Assembly (NCBI RefSeq): GCF_029227915.1
Contig: NC_079884.1
Span: 16,308,001 to 16,372,000, forward strand
From: Hydractinia symbiolongicarpus
Lineage: Eukaryota > Cnidaria > Hydrozoa > Anthoathecata > Hydractiniidae
Length of the DNA stretch: 64,000 nt
Direction: 5' to 3'
The notes under the pieces were generated by a model. It did no database searches and had not been told where the DNA came from. It was given only the letters and a program-made list of their open reading frames with translations. Made by a program: the position numbers and the translations under genes. Below are positions 1 through 12,075 of this stretch, piece after piece (the first letter of the stretch is position 1; every line of letters starts with the position of its first letter).

Positions 1-321
1 GGTATTCGAGACAATGATGGAGACGGCTTTTTCTTTTGAGTTGATTTTACTCTTCTTGTGGTTTTTCTCTCGATTGACGAAGTGGGTTTGTACCTATCAT
101 CGCTGTCGGTAAACTTTACAGGTGTGTGTGAGGTTGACACCTGATAAGTTTGTTTTGGTTTAGGGGTAACTTTGACGCCAGTGACCTCTTTTGATTTAGT
201 CTTAATTTTTTTGCCACCTTTTGAAAATGTTGTTTTTCCTTCTTTATTAGAAGTTACCTTTATTTTAGTAACTTTTTCTGTAGTCGCTCTTGTCGTTGCT
301 GTTGTTGTTTTTGGCGTCTTT

Positions 322-352
<31 letters not shown>

Positions 353-3300
353 ATAATGTTGTTGATGTCGTTGATGTAGGCCTCTTAGTTGTTGTTGTCG
401 GCTTCTTGGTTGTTGTTGTAGTGGGCTTTTCGGTAGTAGAAGTTGTCGGCTTTCTTTTCGTTGTGGGTGTCGTGCTTGGTTTTGATGTTGTTGTTCTTAC
501 TTTAAGCTTCTTTGTTGTTTTATCTGTGGGTTTTATCTTAGTTTGATGCTTTGTTTCTTCAACCTCAATAGCTTTGTGACCTGAGCTCTTTGTAGGAGTA
601 CCACTTTCCCTCGGTCTGTGTTTCATCTCCTCCTTTGTACAGTTGGGTTGCTTACACCCCGTGTAGGGATAATTAGGACCAGATTGAGTTTTTACAGACT
701 TATCCGGTTGCAGTTTTGGCTGTTTATTGGATGGATGGTTATTAGTAGCTGAAGGAGGCATTACACCTGTACTACCAGATTGCTGATTCTTCGTTTCCTG
801 CCGTGGACCATGAAGTGTATGGTGGGCAGAAGAAGACCCTGATGAAGATGATGAACAATTATTTCTGTTTTTCCCATAAGGTTTACATTTTGATTCACTC
901 TGTGGCTGCTTGTGGTATACTTCCTTATCAACGTTATTAATGTTTGTAGTAGCTGGTGTCTTAGAAGGAAATACCTTCGGTTTTTTAGGTCTGCTTGGAG
1001 GTGCCTTGGTTCTTGGTCTTTCCTTCTTGTGCTTTGTTGTAGCCGTCGTTTTTGTTTGGCTTTTTGGTTTTGGCGTAGTAGTTAAAGAGTGTGACTGCCC
1101 CCATATGATTTTATTTGGCTTATGAGTGCCTGCTTTTTCAGTAAACGGTATAGCAATAGCTTGTCCATTTACATTTGACCATGGTGGTGTTTTTTCGTCT
1201 GGCGAAGTATTCCAAAGTACGTTACTTTTGGTTGTAGGGTGAGGTGCAGTTGTCTGCTTGTTAGTTGCTTTTGTCTTGCTAGTTGTTTTAGCACGATTTT
1301 GTTTTTCTGTCAACCTCTGTAACAATTTGTCTAGGTTGACCTCTCCATTGCTGGACATAGACGGAAGTTGTTCGTGCTCAGATTCCCATAACATATCTGA
1401 CATGTTTTTAAACACGCCGGTAGGTTGATGATGTTGTGCTATGTTATCGCCCCATGTTATCTTCGTCATGCTTGACCCCTCCGGTACCTCTACAACTTCT
1501 TCGCAACAGCTTAAATCAACACTGTCAGTGTCTTTTCCACAACAGTTGTAGTCCCAGTCATCCTCCAAGCGACTTCTCAAACAACAACTGACATTTTTAA
1601 CAGCAGAAGTTGTTTCAGTAACTTTAACGAAATTGATGGGATGATGCTTCTTGTCTCTGACTATGTGTTCATCGATGGGTTTGTCAGCAAGATAATGTTT
1701 ATTTTGTACCATCAGTCCATCTGCTTTGTCACTTTCCTCGCGCATGTGTGGCCTGTGGAAATATTCCATCTCAGTGTTAGTAACATTCTTTGTTACGTCA
1801 TCGCCTTGTATTTTATCTTCCAGCAGATACATCCTACTTCGTCTGTACCCTTTGTGGTGATCATATTTCGGTCGAACACTATCTAAAACCATTTTCTTTG
1901 GGTAGAAATTCTTATTGTGTAAATGAAAGTTTGATTTTTTTGCTGCAGTTACTTGGGAGGAATTCTTTTCCGTGTAAGCTTGTTTTGTAATACTCATTTC
2001 TAAGATGCCATTTTTTCGTGTTACATTGCGTTCCTTATTTGAAATCATTGATTCTTGCATGCTGGGTTGCCGTTCCTTTAGTTCCCCTTTCTTTTCATCA
2101 TTAGTGATGTTATCTTTTGTATTGTTTGTAATGGTAGAACGATCCTCAATCTGCTCTTCTTTTCCAGAACCACTTACAGCATTCCCTTCCTCTTCTTCTT
2201 TCTCTTCTTCGCTATCTTTTTCATTGTCATCGTCTTCACTTTTTTCTTCATCTGTATCAGAAGCCGGGGCAAATTTTCGTTTTCTAGTCATAATCATTTT
2301 GATGCGCTTACGTCGAGATTTAGGCTTGCCAATTTTTCCCAGATGTGTTTCTTTATCATGTGCTTTCTTCTTTTGTTCTTTTACTCCTTTTTCGATATTT
2401 TTGTTGATTTTAATGTCATTTACATTTTCTCCGGATGAATCTTCTTCGTTGTCTTCCGGTTTGTCCACTAGATAAAACATGATGTCTTCACGTTTCGTTC
2501 GTTTTGTTGGTTTGAAAGATGCTATTTGTTCTTGTTCATCACCTAACACCCCAATGTTAATCTCTTCAACCAAATGTTTTTTCTTATGCTTTTTCTTCGT
2601 ACCATTTAGCATTTGTTGATGTTTGTGGTATTCCAGGGCTTCCCATGTTTTCTCTTTTGCATTATAGACTGGAATCATGCTTTGGCTTTTTTGAGGAATT
2701 AACTGAGCATTTGGAGAGGTATTTTTCTTCTTTAAGGCGCCTAAAACCTTTCTACTCACATGTTTTGCATGGTGAAATTTTGTTTTTCGTGTTTGATCGT
2801 TTTGGTTGAATATTGGCATCAGCAAATCGTCACCAGCTTCATCCTTGTATAATTTTTTGTGCTTCTTACCATACATTTCTGTCGTGTTTTTAGCACCCAA
2901 TGATGAGTTCATCCCAACCTCGTGTTGTTTATGATGTTCAATGGCCACCCATGTTCCTACGTTTGGGATAAACACGGGTACCATTGCTATTTTTGGAGCG
3001 TTGGTATTGTCAGTGATTTGTTTCTTTGTGTTATTCTTATCACGGACACGTTCGTTATTTTGGCTATGCGCTACTGAATCAACAGCCTGCCAATTGCCAT
3101 CTTTATATACCAACGTCATGCCCTCTGCTGCTTTGTTTATATTTTTTGGATGTTCGTCTTTTTTCGTAACATTCATTTCGTTCGGTTTTTGTTTCTCTAT
3201 CCTGACTTGCTTATTTTCCTTGGCTGCCCATGTGCCTTCTTTTGGGTCAAACTGAAGTGTCATGCCAAGTTTTTCCTTCTTTGTATTGTTCTTATCAGTT

Positions 3301-4787
3301 TTGTAGTGCTTTTCTACTCTCGAGTCGCTATTTTCTTTCGCTCTCCATATACCTTCTATTGTATCAAATTTTAAAGTCATGCCCATTTTTTCTTTCTTTG
3401 TAACATTCCTTTCAGCGTTTATTCCCTTCTCTATTTTTGGGTGTTTAGTTTCTTTCGCCGACCAAGTACCTTCTTTTGCATCAAATTGCAACGTCATTGC
3501 TTCGTTTTCATTTCTTTTTGCAGCATTCATCGCAGTATCCTTGGCTGCTTTAGAATACTGGCGAGACTGTTTTCTTTTCGTTTGCTTTTTCTGTTTTTTA
3601 CTAAACACAATTACTTGTGGTTCGTTTTTTCTAGATTTGTATTTTTTACTTTCACTGGATCGATGTTTTATCTTCGTATGCTGATGTTGAAAAATCCGTT
3701 GAATGTTACCTGATGGCTCTTTCTTTGGTTTCTGTTTTTTTGGTCCTCCGGGCTTTTCCGGTTGATAAGGATTATCTGGGTTGGGTTGCTGAGGTGTTTG
3801 TGGTTGAGGATCCGGTTGCTGCGGGTCTTGCGGATTTTGTTGTGGTGTCGAAGGTGTTTGCAGCGGTGGCGGTGATGGTGGTGGTGCTCCTTGTGGCGCG
3901 CCTGGTGGAATTGACTGGCTGTTACCTTTTTTCTTCTGAGACTTCTTCTTGCTTTTCTTTTTGTCTTTCTTTTTAGATTTAACAGGTTTCAATATGCACC
4001 CAGATCCAGACCCGCTTTCCGAACCAGAACCACTACCTGAACCAGATCCAGAACCACTTCCACTTCCACTAGCACTGCTGCAGTCGTAGTAGAATTGCTT
4101 CCATACAATTTGATTCTGTTTATTTTCGTTTGAATTGTCTTCACCTTGAGCTCTACTCTGTTTTACCATAACATGATTCATATCAACTCGCTCATTGTTA
4201 CTACCGATGAACGCTTTCACGCCAACTGAATCGGTTAGTTCATCATCTGGCTTTCTATACGCACCAAGGGATTGATGTGTCAGTTGATATAAATATCGGT
4301 CACGTAAAGACGCAATTTTAGCAACTTGGTTTACAATCTTTTCCATAACTGTTGATGAGGAATTCTCGGTGCCATTTTTTGTTTTCGGAAGAACGAGATA
4401 GACTCTACCTGAACGATCATCTTCGTCATGACGATCTGAAGTTGAATTTCCTGCTTCTTTCGTGTTATTGATCATTCTCGAAAATTGTGTTGATAAGGAT
4501 TCCTTACTACTATCACTTGATGATTCAGTTTGAGAGTTTTCACGTAAACTGCGTGAATGAGCTGCGGTAAAACCAGTCGAGTTTCGTTTTGATATCTCGT
4601 AATGAAAAGTAGCGCTACCATTATCGGTTGATGTTTCGCTGCTTTCACGATTCGCTATGGTTTCTTTTCTCGGTGGTTCAACTTCTTCGATGTCTATAAC
4701 TTGTCGCTTTCTTTTTTTATGCTCATCACCAAACAAGTCACTTTCATCCTCATCAAATGCTATTTTGGGATCGTCAGCTGTGTAGAT
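1..4787 (-). CDS. Giant internal exon of an unrecognised, probably secreted proteoglycan-like protein (runs off left edge)
   Basis: Read on the minus strand, this stretch is a single open frame of 1595 codons plus two bases, with no stop before the window edge. It begins just after an acceptor (TTATTTTCAG, AG at 4789-4788) in phase 0. In order it encodes: an acidic/basic start with a furin-like RKRQ site; a conserved-looking hydrophilic stretch; a Ser-Gly tract of about ten SG pairs bounded by Cys (3996-4082); a Lys-rich block and a Pro/Gln-rich block; six copies of a module M-[TIV]-x-x-x-[FY]-x4-[GK]-x-W-x-A spread over about 2630-3500; acidic Glu/Asp runs; three Cys-Cys pairs (about 1510-1590); W-G/W-N motifs; and a Thr/Lys/Pro mucin-like tail with a run of about nine Thr (about 300-540). 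Many N-x-T/S sequons (NVTKK, NNTKK) occur. SG tract, sequons and Thr-rich tail together suggest an extracellular matrix or cuticle proteoglycan; that is inference. I recognise no family. Confidence 0.8.
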
Positions 4788-7673
4788 CTGAAAATAATCA
4801 AGATCGGTAACTATGTTATTCCAAAGGTAGTTTTGGAATCAAAGTAAATTCGTGAAAAATAATATTCGCATGTCCTAATATTTAGTGAGAATTAAATTTC
4901 GCTCAAAAAATAATTTAATGCAAAAAGACTTGCTAAAGTTGAAATCAAATATCTGTTATTAAAATTTGGTACAAGAGAAATGGGTACGCGGGCTTCATTC
5001 ACACTGGCTACGTCGCTCGATTTCGAAAATACGATAGCAATCGACGCTGATCAGTTTGAGCATTTTTCTTTAATCTGAAACCGACCTTTGCCGAATAATA
5101 ATACTTTTTTTCAGAAACTTATTATTTTTATTTTTTATTTTTGCGAATAAAAAAGGGTCTGATGAGTCAAAATTTGTTTTGTTGCATAAATTTTTGCGCG
5201 AATAGGATTTTTTGGAATTATTAAATTTATGTAGCTATATATTTAACATTTCTAAAATTTTTTAAAATATTCTTCAAACCGCAAAAATTAATTCTGCAAT
5301 TTTGAACAGTACCAATAATAATTAGATTGGTGAAATATTTTTTTAAATTACGACACCAAAGTTATTTATTTTACAAATAATAAAAGTTGTTAAATGAAAA
5401 ACAAATTTACCAAAGTTAGTGAGCAACAATTAAAAAAAAGTCACAACAATTCAAGACTTACTTTAAAAAGGTCTAAATTCTAAAAATAAGTCAGATGAAA
5501 TGGATTTTTCGCTATAGCGCAAAAAGCACAAAATATTTTAGTTAGCGCGTGCCCAATTACCGCTTATTGAGATAACAAAATTACTAGCCCACAATAATAA
5601 GTTCTCAAAAAAACATTTTCGTTGCTCATATTTGAAGATCAATAATCTTATTGCTCAAATAAGCGTTTCAAAATGTACTGATATGTCATATCGATGTTAC
5701 CAATGTTAAGCCCCGCAGTTTTCGCGCAATTTAAGGTTTAAGAATGCGTTATCGTGTGATATCGTGCATTATCGCTTTTAACCGTTTCTCACAAATAATA
5801 ACATCACAAAAAAGCCAAAATTATTTCTCTTAACATGGTACGTACACCAACTCTCTTATGTTAAAATATTTTTAAAAACTGCATTTAACATGCGGTTATG
5901 CGTCTGTGATATCGTTTATCTATCAGTACTCAGCACCAAGAAAATACAATATTATAGCTGTAAATAAACAAAAAAATTGTCATTGGTTATCATATTTTTG
6001 CATAAACCTTTTACGATTGTTATAAAGTATAATATTAGAAATGTTGAGACACAGATTATCACAGTGAACATTTTAAAGGTACCCGATAAAATAAAAACAA
6101 AATAAAAACGCTGCTTTAACGTATTAAAAAACGTTAAAATCTATCTCCTCATCGATCTCTGAGTTGTTATCCGATGATTCGCTACTTGTACCATCAGCTT
6201 CAAGAGGCTTTACGTTTTCACAGGTCTCACATGAACATAAACTAGAGCACTTAACCCCCTTTTTTCTGCAAGCACAAACATTGTTGGTGTCTGATTTGTT
6301 GCATTTGCATGTTTTCGTTTGCAGTAAAACGTGTGTTGCAGGTTTTTAATCCAGCCGTTTTATTAGGACTGAACTGTTATTTAGCGTCCAGCCTTGATTA
6401 GTTACGCTAAAATCCAGAATGAACTGAATAGTGCAAACTTGCGGTGTCATGAAGTAGTACAGAGAGTGGGAGGTGCAAAGGCCAAAGTCATTTAAAATCC
6501 ATCGGTTTAGGTGTAACTATTCTTTTATTTGTCGCGAATATAGATTAGATCTTGGACTGGAGAAACAAATTCTCAAACATCTTCTTGAACAATATAATTG
6601 GAAGTGTTTTCTGTCTAGTAGCAATATATCTGAATTTTCCGATCAGAGTAGTGATATTGACAATGTTTTTTTTTTTTCAATTTTATTTAGACATAAGTTT
6701 CAGAAAAAATGTCATAGCATGGCTAGTACGTCAGTCATGCTATGACGTCAAATTCTTATGATGATTTGTTGATGTTTATAGCAGGTTTATAGCAGTTTGT
6801 GGTATTGCACATCGAGCGCAACGCAATCTTTTTCTGTTAGCATTGTCAAAACTCGTTAATCATTTTAAAATTAGGCCGTAGCTTTTCCGCATGTCCGCTG
6901 GTTATGTGATTTTTTGTGCTCAAGAGCAAACTTAATTTCAGCGATAAATTCTACTTTTGGCGACGTCGCTTAATAGCCAATAGGATTTGAGTAAATACTC
7001 AAATCTTATTGGTTATTAAGCGACCTATTAGGTAATTTCACCAATAGCCAAACTCCATGTTTATACATGGAGTTTATATATTTGAAGATGGAAATTAACG
7101 AGTAAATTAACTAAATATGACGAAAATGAATCTAAAATCAAGCAAGATTTGATGCCTAATCAGCAATTTTTTTACAAAACAACACGTTCTATAATTTTTG
7201 ATGCATCATTCCTGCTAATTGAACAGCATGAGATATATTTTTTAATGTTGACAACTTCTTCAATCGTGCCTCTTAAAACAGCTTTTCCGTGCTTCTACTT
7301 TTTATATAGTAGGCTTTAAATTTAAAAACAATCTCTTCATTTCGCGCGTAAGAAAATGCAATCAAATTAAAACGAGCCCTTAAGCGTAATGTGAATTCAC
7401 AAGTGAGATGATAAAATTATCGGAGATAAAAAAAACTGAACTCTAAGGATTTTGATCGATGTATCAAAGTCAAAAGTTAAAGCACCATTTCGTATCTCCT
7501 GCAGTTCTTTTCCTCATTCCAATTTATTCAATATAAATATCCATAATAAAATACACCGTCTAACTTTCCGAGTTAACTTTCCGTGAAATCCGACTTAATT
7601 AGCATATAGTATTGTTTGACGCCGCATTTTACAATGCTACTGTTTTGGTCGAAATATTTTGTCTCCATTTGAG
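4788..7673. other. Non-coding stretch, intron of the large minus-strand gene
   Basis: This part of the proposed 4.2-kb intron is AT-rich with many stops in all frames. I see no gene in it. The only clear structure is the foldback at 6965-7024 and a smaller hairpin just after it. Confidence 0.5.
6965..7024. repeat. Foldback element, 29-bp arms
   Basis: GTCGCTTAATAGCC... (6965-6993) and its inverse (6996-7024) pair at 27 of 29 positions around a 2-base loop. The two differences are transitions. A second short hairpin, ACTCCATGT/ACATGGAGT, follows within about 50 bp. Probably a small foldback or MITE relic. Confidence 0.7.
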
Positions 7674-7679
7674 TTTATT
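7674..7679 (-). promoter_or_regulatory. Poly(A) signal AATAAA of the Ly6-type gene
   Basis: AATAAA on the minus strand lies about 7 bases after the stop codon. It supports an independent, complete transcript for the Ly6-type gene. Confidence 0.5.
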
Positions 7680-7685
7680 TCAAAA

Positions 7686-8024
7686 TCAGGTTAGTAAAAA
7701 CAGTGTAACCATAAGACAGATGTAATACAATGTCGAATATGCTTTGTTTCGTTCTGTAAAATTACATAGATCGCCTTGGCAACAGTGTAAATTGCAGATA
7801 TTTTTTAATCCGCATATTTGATTTTCACTACAATTGTCACTTTCCACACAAGACTTCGTCACCACATCTTCATTATTAAACTTGACAACATAACAATTGT
7901 TTGCAGGAAAAGGACATGTTATGGTTGTGTTACACGTTTTGACGCCGTCACACTGGTAGCAAGTTATTTTTGTGGCTACCATTTCCAGATTTGCCAGAAC
8001 AACAGACACAATCATTAATTTCAT
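7686..8024 (-). CDS. Ly6/uPAR (three-finger, LU-domain) GPI-anchored-like protein
   Basis: The product is 112 residues from a true ATG at 8024. Residues 1-18 form a hydrophobic signal peptide. The mature part has twelve cysteines (residues 22-87), starting CYQC and ending CCQGDLCN, the CCxxDxCN signature that closes Ly6/uPAR three-finger domains. A hydrophobic C-terminal tail (about 99-112) follows polar residues, as in GPI-anchor signals. Two or more N-x-T/S sites are visible. Proteins of this family are small cell-surface or secreted disulfide-rich modules acting as ligands or receptor modulators; the target here cannot be read. It is complete in one exon, unusual for the family, and lies inside the proposed intron of the large minus-strand gene, on the same strand. 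Confidence 0.8.
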   Translation of the reverse strand: MKLMIVSVVLANLEMVATKITCYQCDGVKTCNTTITCPFPANNCYVVKFNNEDVVTKSCVESDNCSENQICGLKNICNLHCCQGDLCNFTERNKAYSTLYYICLMVTLFLLT

Positions 8025-9020
8025 GTTTTCGCTTTTCAGTGTGAAATTGATTACTGTAACAATAAACTTATCAAAATAGAACTTTTCTCTTTATAAAGAA
8101 TTCTACTGTTTCTCAAAAGAAATGCTGTGATTGGTTAATAATTACACATTAGATTATTTCATCCAATGATATACGTATTTATTTGTATAAGAAATAACAT
8201 ATTTCAGTTGGTGGGTAGGCTTCAATTTATCTTTTGAATCATGTTTATGAACTTTTATTTTAAATTATTTAAAGAAACTAAAGAAAATTAGAATTGATCT
8301 ATTGAAAATTTCTCTAAATTTAACGAATTTAAATGGTGTGGAAATGGAAAAAACAAACTTAAGATAAGTGAAAATACGCAAACAACGTTGCCATGGAAAA
8401 CATTAACAGCTTGTTAATGCACCGTGGCAGCTTTGACACATTTTGAGAAAACTAGTTTTCGTACAAAAAAGCTGAAAAATAGAAAACACGAATTACCAAA
8501 ATCTATTTATTTTTTTCTGTTGTGATCTGGCCTTACTATTGAAATTTTTTTGGATAATTAACTTTTTCTATTTTTTTATATTTGGCTGGCTTATTATAGT
8601 TTTCATAGTCCATAACATTTTAATTTAACCCTCTTTGTTAATAGTTTAAAGTTCAATGAGTCAAATCGTGCAGGTGAGGCGGGTAAGTTGCCCCTTCTTA
8701 CCAACCAACATTGAGAAATTACAAAAAAAGACATCGGTAAAGAGAGGTGACAAAAGAAACTAAGAAAACGGTGAAAATAAAGCCTTACAAATGTGTTGAG
8801 TGTGTGGTTTAACTCACGCAATTAAAACATGACAATTAATCAAAGCGTTATTGAAAGTGTAATCAGAATACTGTGCGTTTATTGACTGATTAGAATTTGA
8901 AATCCCTCCTTTGAAATGTTGTTTGTCGCTCTTACTGCGATACCTCTCCAATTGTGAATTTAATAACATTTTTTAACTTGTCAATCACTCCATGTGGTTA
9001 CAGTAAAAGTTTTGACTTAC
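8025..9020. other. Non-coding stretch
   Basis: No supported gene or clear repeat here. It contains the presumed promoter side of the Ly6-type gene and the first part of the large gene's intron. Confidence 0.4.
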
Positions 9021-9982
9021 CATGTCTTTTCTCATCACATTTGTGGTGACGTCATCAGAATATTTTTTATCATCACCTGGTCTTGGAATTGTATCTTTCC
9101 TTCTAACCAGCGCCTCGGCTACATTATCTGACTTCTCTTCTTTTTGCTCTTCAAAAATACTTGCTATGTTACCGAGAATTTGCGACGGTGTCGACGACGT
9201 TTCAATCGTATTAGTCACGTCGTTTTCATCTTCGCCGGCAAATTCTTTTAATGTGTTGTCATTTAACCATGGAACAGATTCATTGTCTTCAAATTCATGA
9301 TAATCACGTTTCTGTTTGACAGATTTTACATTTTTAACTTTCTTCGTAGGCGATAAAGACTGTACAAAATCCTTAATCTTAGCGTTCAAATCTTCCGCAG
9401 GAAGCCTCTTTTTCGTCGATCTTGTATCTAAGTCATCTTTATTCTTTTCTTTTCTATGTTTACCAAACTTACGTTTTCGATCTTCTTCAACTCTCCTTTC
9501 GTCTTCGAAAACCTTGTCTTCGTCTGTGTTCATAGCTCTTTCGTCGGATTTTAAACTTTCCATTGCACCTTCTTCAAACACGGAGTCAGCTTGTAGAGCT
9601 TGTTTTTCATCTCTTTGTTCAAGCATTGCTTTCACATGAATTGAGTTTATAGAAGGGTTAGAAGTATCCTGACTTTGGTATAACGCTATGGCGTCTTTAT
9701 ATAATTCGTCTTTCTTGTGTTGTGTGTGGCCATGATGTAAGGATTTATAATCTTCTAGTATGTATAATAATCCATGGTCACCCTTTCTATGATTAATATC
9801 AGATTTTTTACGGGTTTGTTTATTAATGGTATCTAGCCTTCCATTCTTTCTAAGATTTGATTTTGTGATTATTTCCTTTTTCGTTTGATAAACTTCTCCC
9901 ATATCTCCTTTCCTCCCTCCTTCGATATCGTTTGTGTCGCCATTTTGGTTCGCTTGTAGATTAGTGCTTCTACCTAAGCCTA
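9021..9982 (-). CDS. Upstream exon of the same large charged protein
   Basis: The frame is open from an acceptor-like site (TTCTTTTCTGACCCTCTAG, AG at 9984-9983) to a strong donor (ATG|GTAAGTC, GT at 9020-9019). It ends in phase 0, exactly matching the phase-0 acceptor at 4788. Without splicing, the frame would stop at 8985 after 12 extra residues. An ATG at 9902 could start a 294-residue segment, but no signal peptide follows it, and the frame stays open upstream to the acceptor, so a further 5' exon is likely. The encoded part is very rich in Lys, Glu and Asp, with several dibasic sites, including a KQKR|D furin-like site near 9305. It carries no recognisable domain. Linkage to the 1-4787 exon rests on phase, strand and similar composition only. 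Confidence 0.6.
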
Positions 9983-9984
9983 GA

Positions 9985-11922
9985 GGGTCAGAAAAGAATA
10001 ACTTTCAGTACTAGTTTTATAGAAATTTCTCAGTTTTAAATTTCTTGGTTAATACAGAAAATAAAGTGTTAAAAAATCTAGTTGCAAATAGATAACTAGC
10101 ATCGCAATTCTTGCTATAAAAAAGTGGGAAAATCCGTAATCCGTTCGGCGAGGGATGTCAAGAACAATTATGAAATTTGACAAATAGGCAAAAAGGTTAA
10201 GAAAGATAAGATGGGGAGGTGTGGCCACCCTGAGTCGCCTTTTAAAACATATGAAATTTTTATTATTTGTAGAAAGGAAAAAAAATTAATCTTTTTATAT
10301 CGCACTTGTAACCCTACCTTGTCACCATTTGTAATCCATTATAAAAATAGATATTTTGTGTATTAAGTAAGGAATAACAGGTGACAGTTACAACTTTCAT
10401 GCTTTATCCAGTTACACAACACGTAAATATAAATATTACATACATTTTTCTTATCAAAAATGGAAAATTTTAGGTGCTACTTAATGCACATACAAGATAC
10501 AGATTGCTCTTGGGACGAGGGATGAGGTTGCGTCAAAATTAAGAAGCTAGTTAAGTTACAAGTTGGCTATCTGCTTGGTCTTATAAATGACTGGCCTTTA
10601 ATAGTTACGATAAGAGATCTTGTATTCAAACTCAAATTTGCTACTCTATGGAGAAAAGATGGAACTAGCTATCAAAACGTGCTAACCTAATTGCACAAGT
10701 TCTGTAGTAATTCAAACCAAGTCAAGAAACATTAGAATAATATCGTTCTTTTTATCGTTTAAAAAATGAATTCGCCTCACACATTCTCCAGTTTGTTCAA
10801 ATAAGACATCAAGTATCTATTATGCAACTTTTAGAAAACTACTATAAAAATATATAACTTTTACGTCACTGCTGTAGTCATATGAAACCCACCAAACGGA
10901 TAAACGCGTATTTGTTTAATTAGCTACAACCTTTTTACCTAATGTAGAGGTCGGAAGAACGAAAGAAAACACGTAATCAATCACCAAATCAACTTACCAA
11001 ATTTTATAAGTAGTAAAAGAAAGAGAACTTTTATCTCTCGGTATCTTCGTTTTTGCATAATAACAGATCAATATAACGATCTCGAAAGCCGCTACAAGAT
11101 ATCATGAGCCGTATAATTATATCGTCATCCATTAATATAAATTCGAACCATATCATTAGTTACATTCGAGCGTCGAAGTTTTCATTGGAATATTAGATTT
11201 AATATAAAAACAATTAGAAATATATTTATTAATAATTTTTTATGTATTATATTTTTAAATACTCATAAATCCTGGTCGATTTCTCTTTGACTCCCTTAAA
11301 AGTTTATGAATAATTAATGTGAAATATTGCAGCAAATGAGCTGCAAAGCATTGTTTTACGTTACGCTCTGTTAAGATTGATTTCTTAAATACCGGTAAAG
11401 ATTGGGAGATCAGTTAGCGCAGATCAACTTTTTTGAAGGCTATTTCTTTCTTCTTCTGTGCATATATACCACGAAGCAATATAAGAGATAAAAATAAATG
11501 ACTTCAACTTTTTATCGAAGTTGATTTTCAAATTTCCTTTATTTTCGTGTGCGTGTAACAGAAAAAACGTTGTGTTTTTATTCATGCACAAAAATGTTTT
11601 TTGACATATTGCGTATGATACGAGTTTGCAGAATTCAGACTTAATTTTTTTTCTTTCTACTAATAACAAAAGGCAAATTCATGTTACAAAAATAAAAAGG
11701 ATGTATATGGGATCTATAAAGTACGTTGAAACCTGTAGTCCTCACGCTACCGACTAAACTCGAGTTACTATTTATAATTTAAGATACATAGATACAACTT
11801 TAAGTGTAGCTCTGTGTGACAAATACACGAAATACTGCAGATGTAATGTTTATAATGGTTCATCTGTGTTATCATTCGCTTCTGAGAAATTGAGAAAGTT
11901 CATCCTAATCGGAAACCCCGAT
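9985..11922. other. Non-coding stretch upstream of the large minus-strand gene
   Basis: AT-rich, stops in all frames, no domain recognised in any short frame. It would be the 5' intron or promoter region of the large gene. Confidence 0.4.
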
Positions 11923-11964
11923 TACACAAAGTATAAATAAAATCAAAAGTGTGCCGATTGCCAT
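11923..11964 (-). other. Possible signal-peptide exon for the large minus-strand gene
   Basis: From the ATG at 11964 the minus strand encodes MAIGTLLILFILCVIGVSD, a typical signal-peptide core, followed by a stop. A GT reached after ILFIL plus one base gives phase 1, the phase the 9982 acceptor needs, but the donor (GTGTAA) is a poor match to consensus. The ATG also lies next to a dispersed repeat. This is a candidate only; the real first exon may be elsewhere. Confidence 0.15.
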
Positions 11965-11984
11965 CTTGAATGAGAGCTCCTGCA

Positions 11985-12075
11985 TGAATCCAACCTCGTC
12001 CCCAGGCCCATTTTTCTCTTTTTGGCAATCTCGGACGGCGAGAAGAAATGACCCTGGGCCACACTGGTCAGTTCT
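11985..12075 (-). repeat. Dispersed 'AACCTCGTCCCCAGG' repeat, copy 1
   Basis: Contains CCAACCTCGTCCCCAGGCCC at one end and GAAGAAATGACCCTGGGCC at the other. It is the inverted counterpart of the copy at 13938-14030. A partial third match (CCCTGGGGACGAGGT) is at about 33507. The paired ends suggest a short foldback/MITE family. Confidence 0.6.

Noticed and set aside
172-3976. Plus-strand open frames rich in Val/Phe/Ser/Leu
   Set aside because: They are the antisense of the long minus-strand exon; Lys/Thr/Glu codons read backwards give these hydrophobic runs.
6164-6349. Short Cys-rich plus-strand frame near 6.2-6.35 kb
   Set aside because: No signal peptide, no family and no splice sites flanking; probably chance.
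9022-9639. Plus-strand frames of 92 and 107 codons
   Set aside because: Antisense shadows of the 9021-9982 minus-strand exon.
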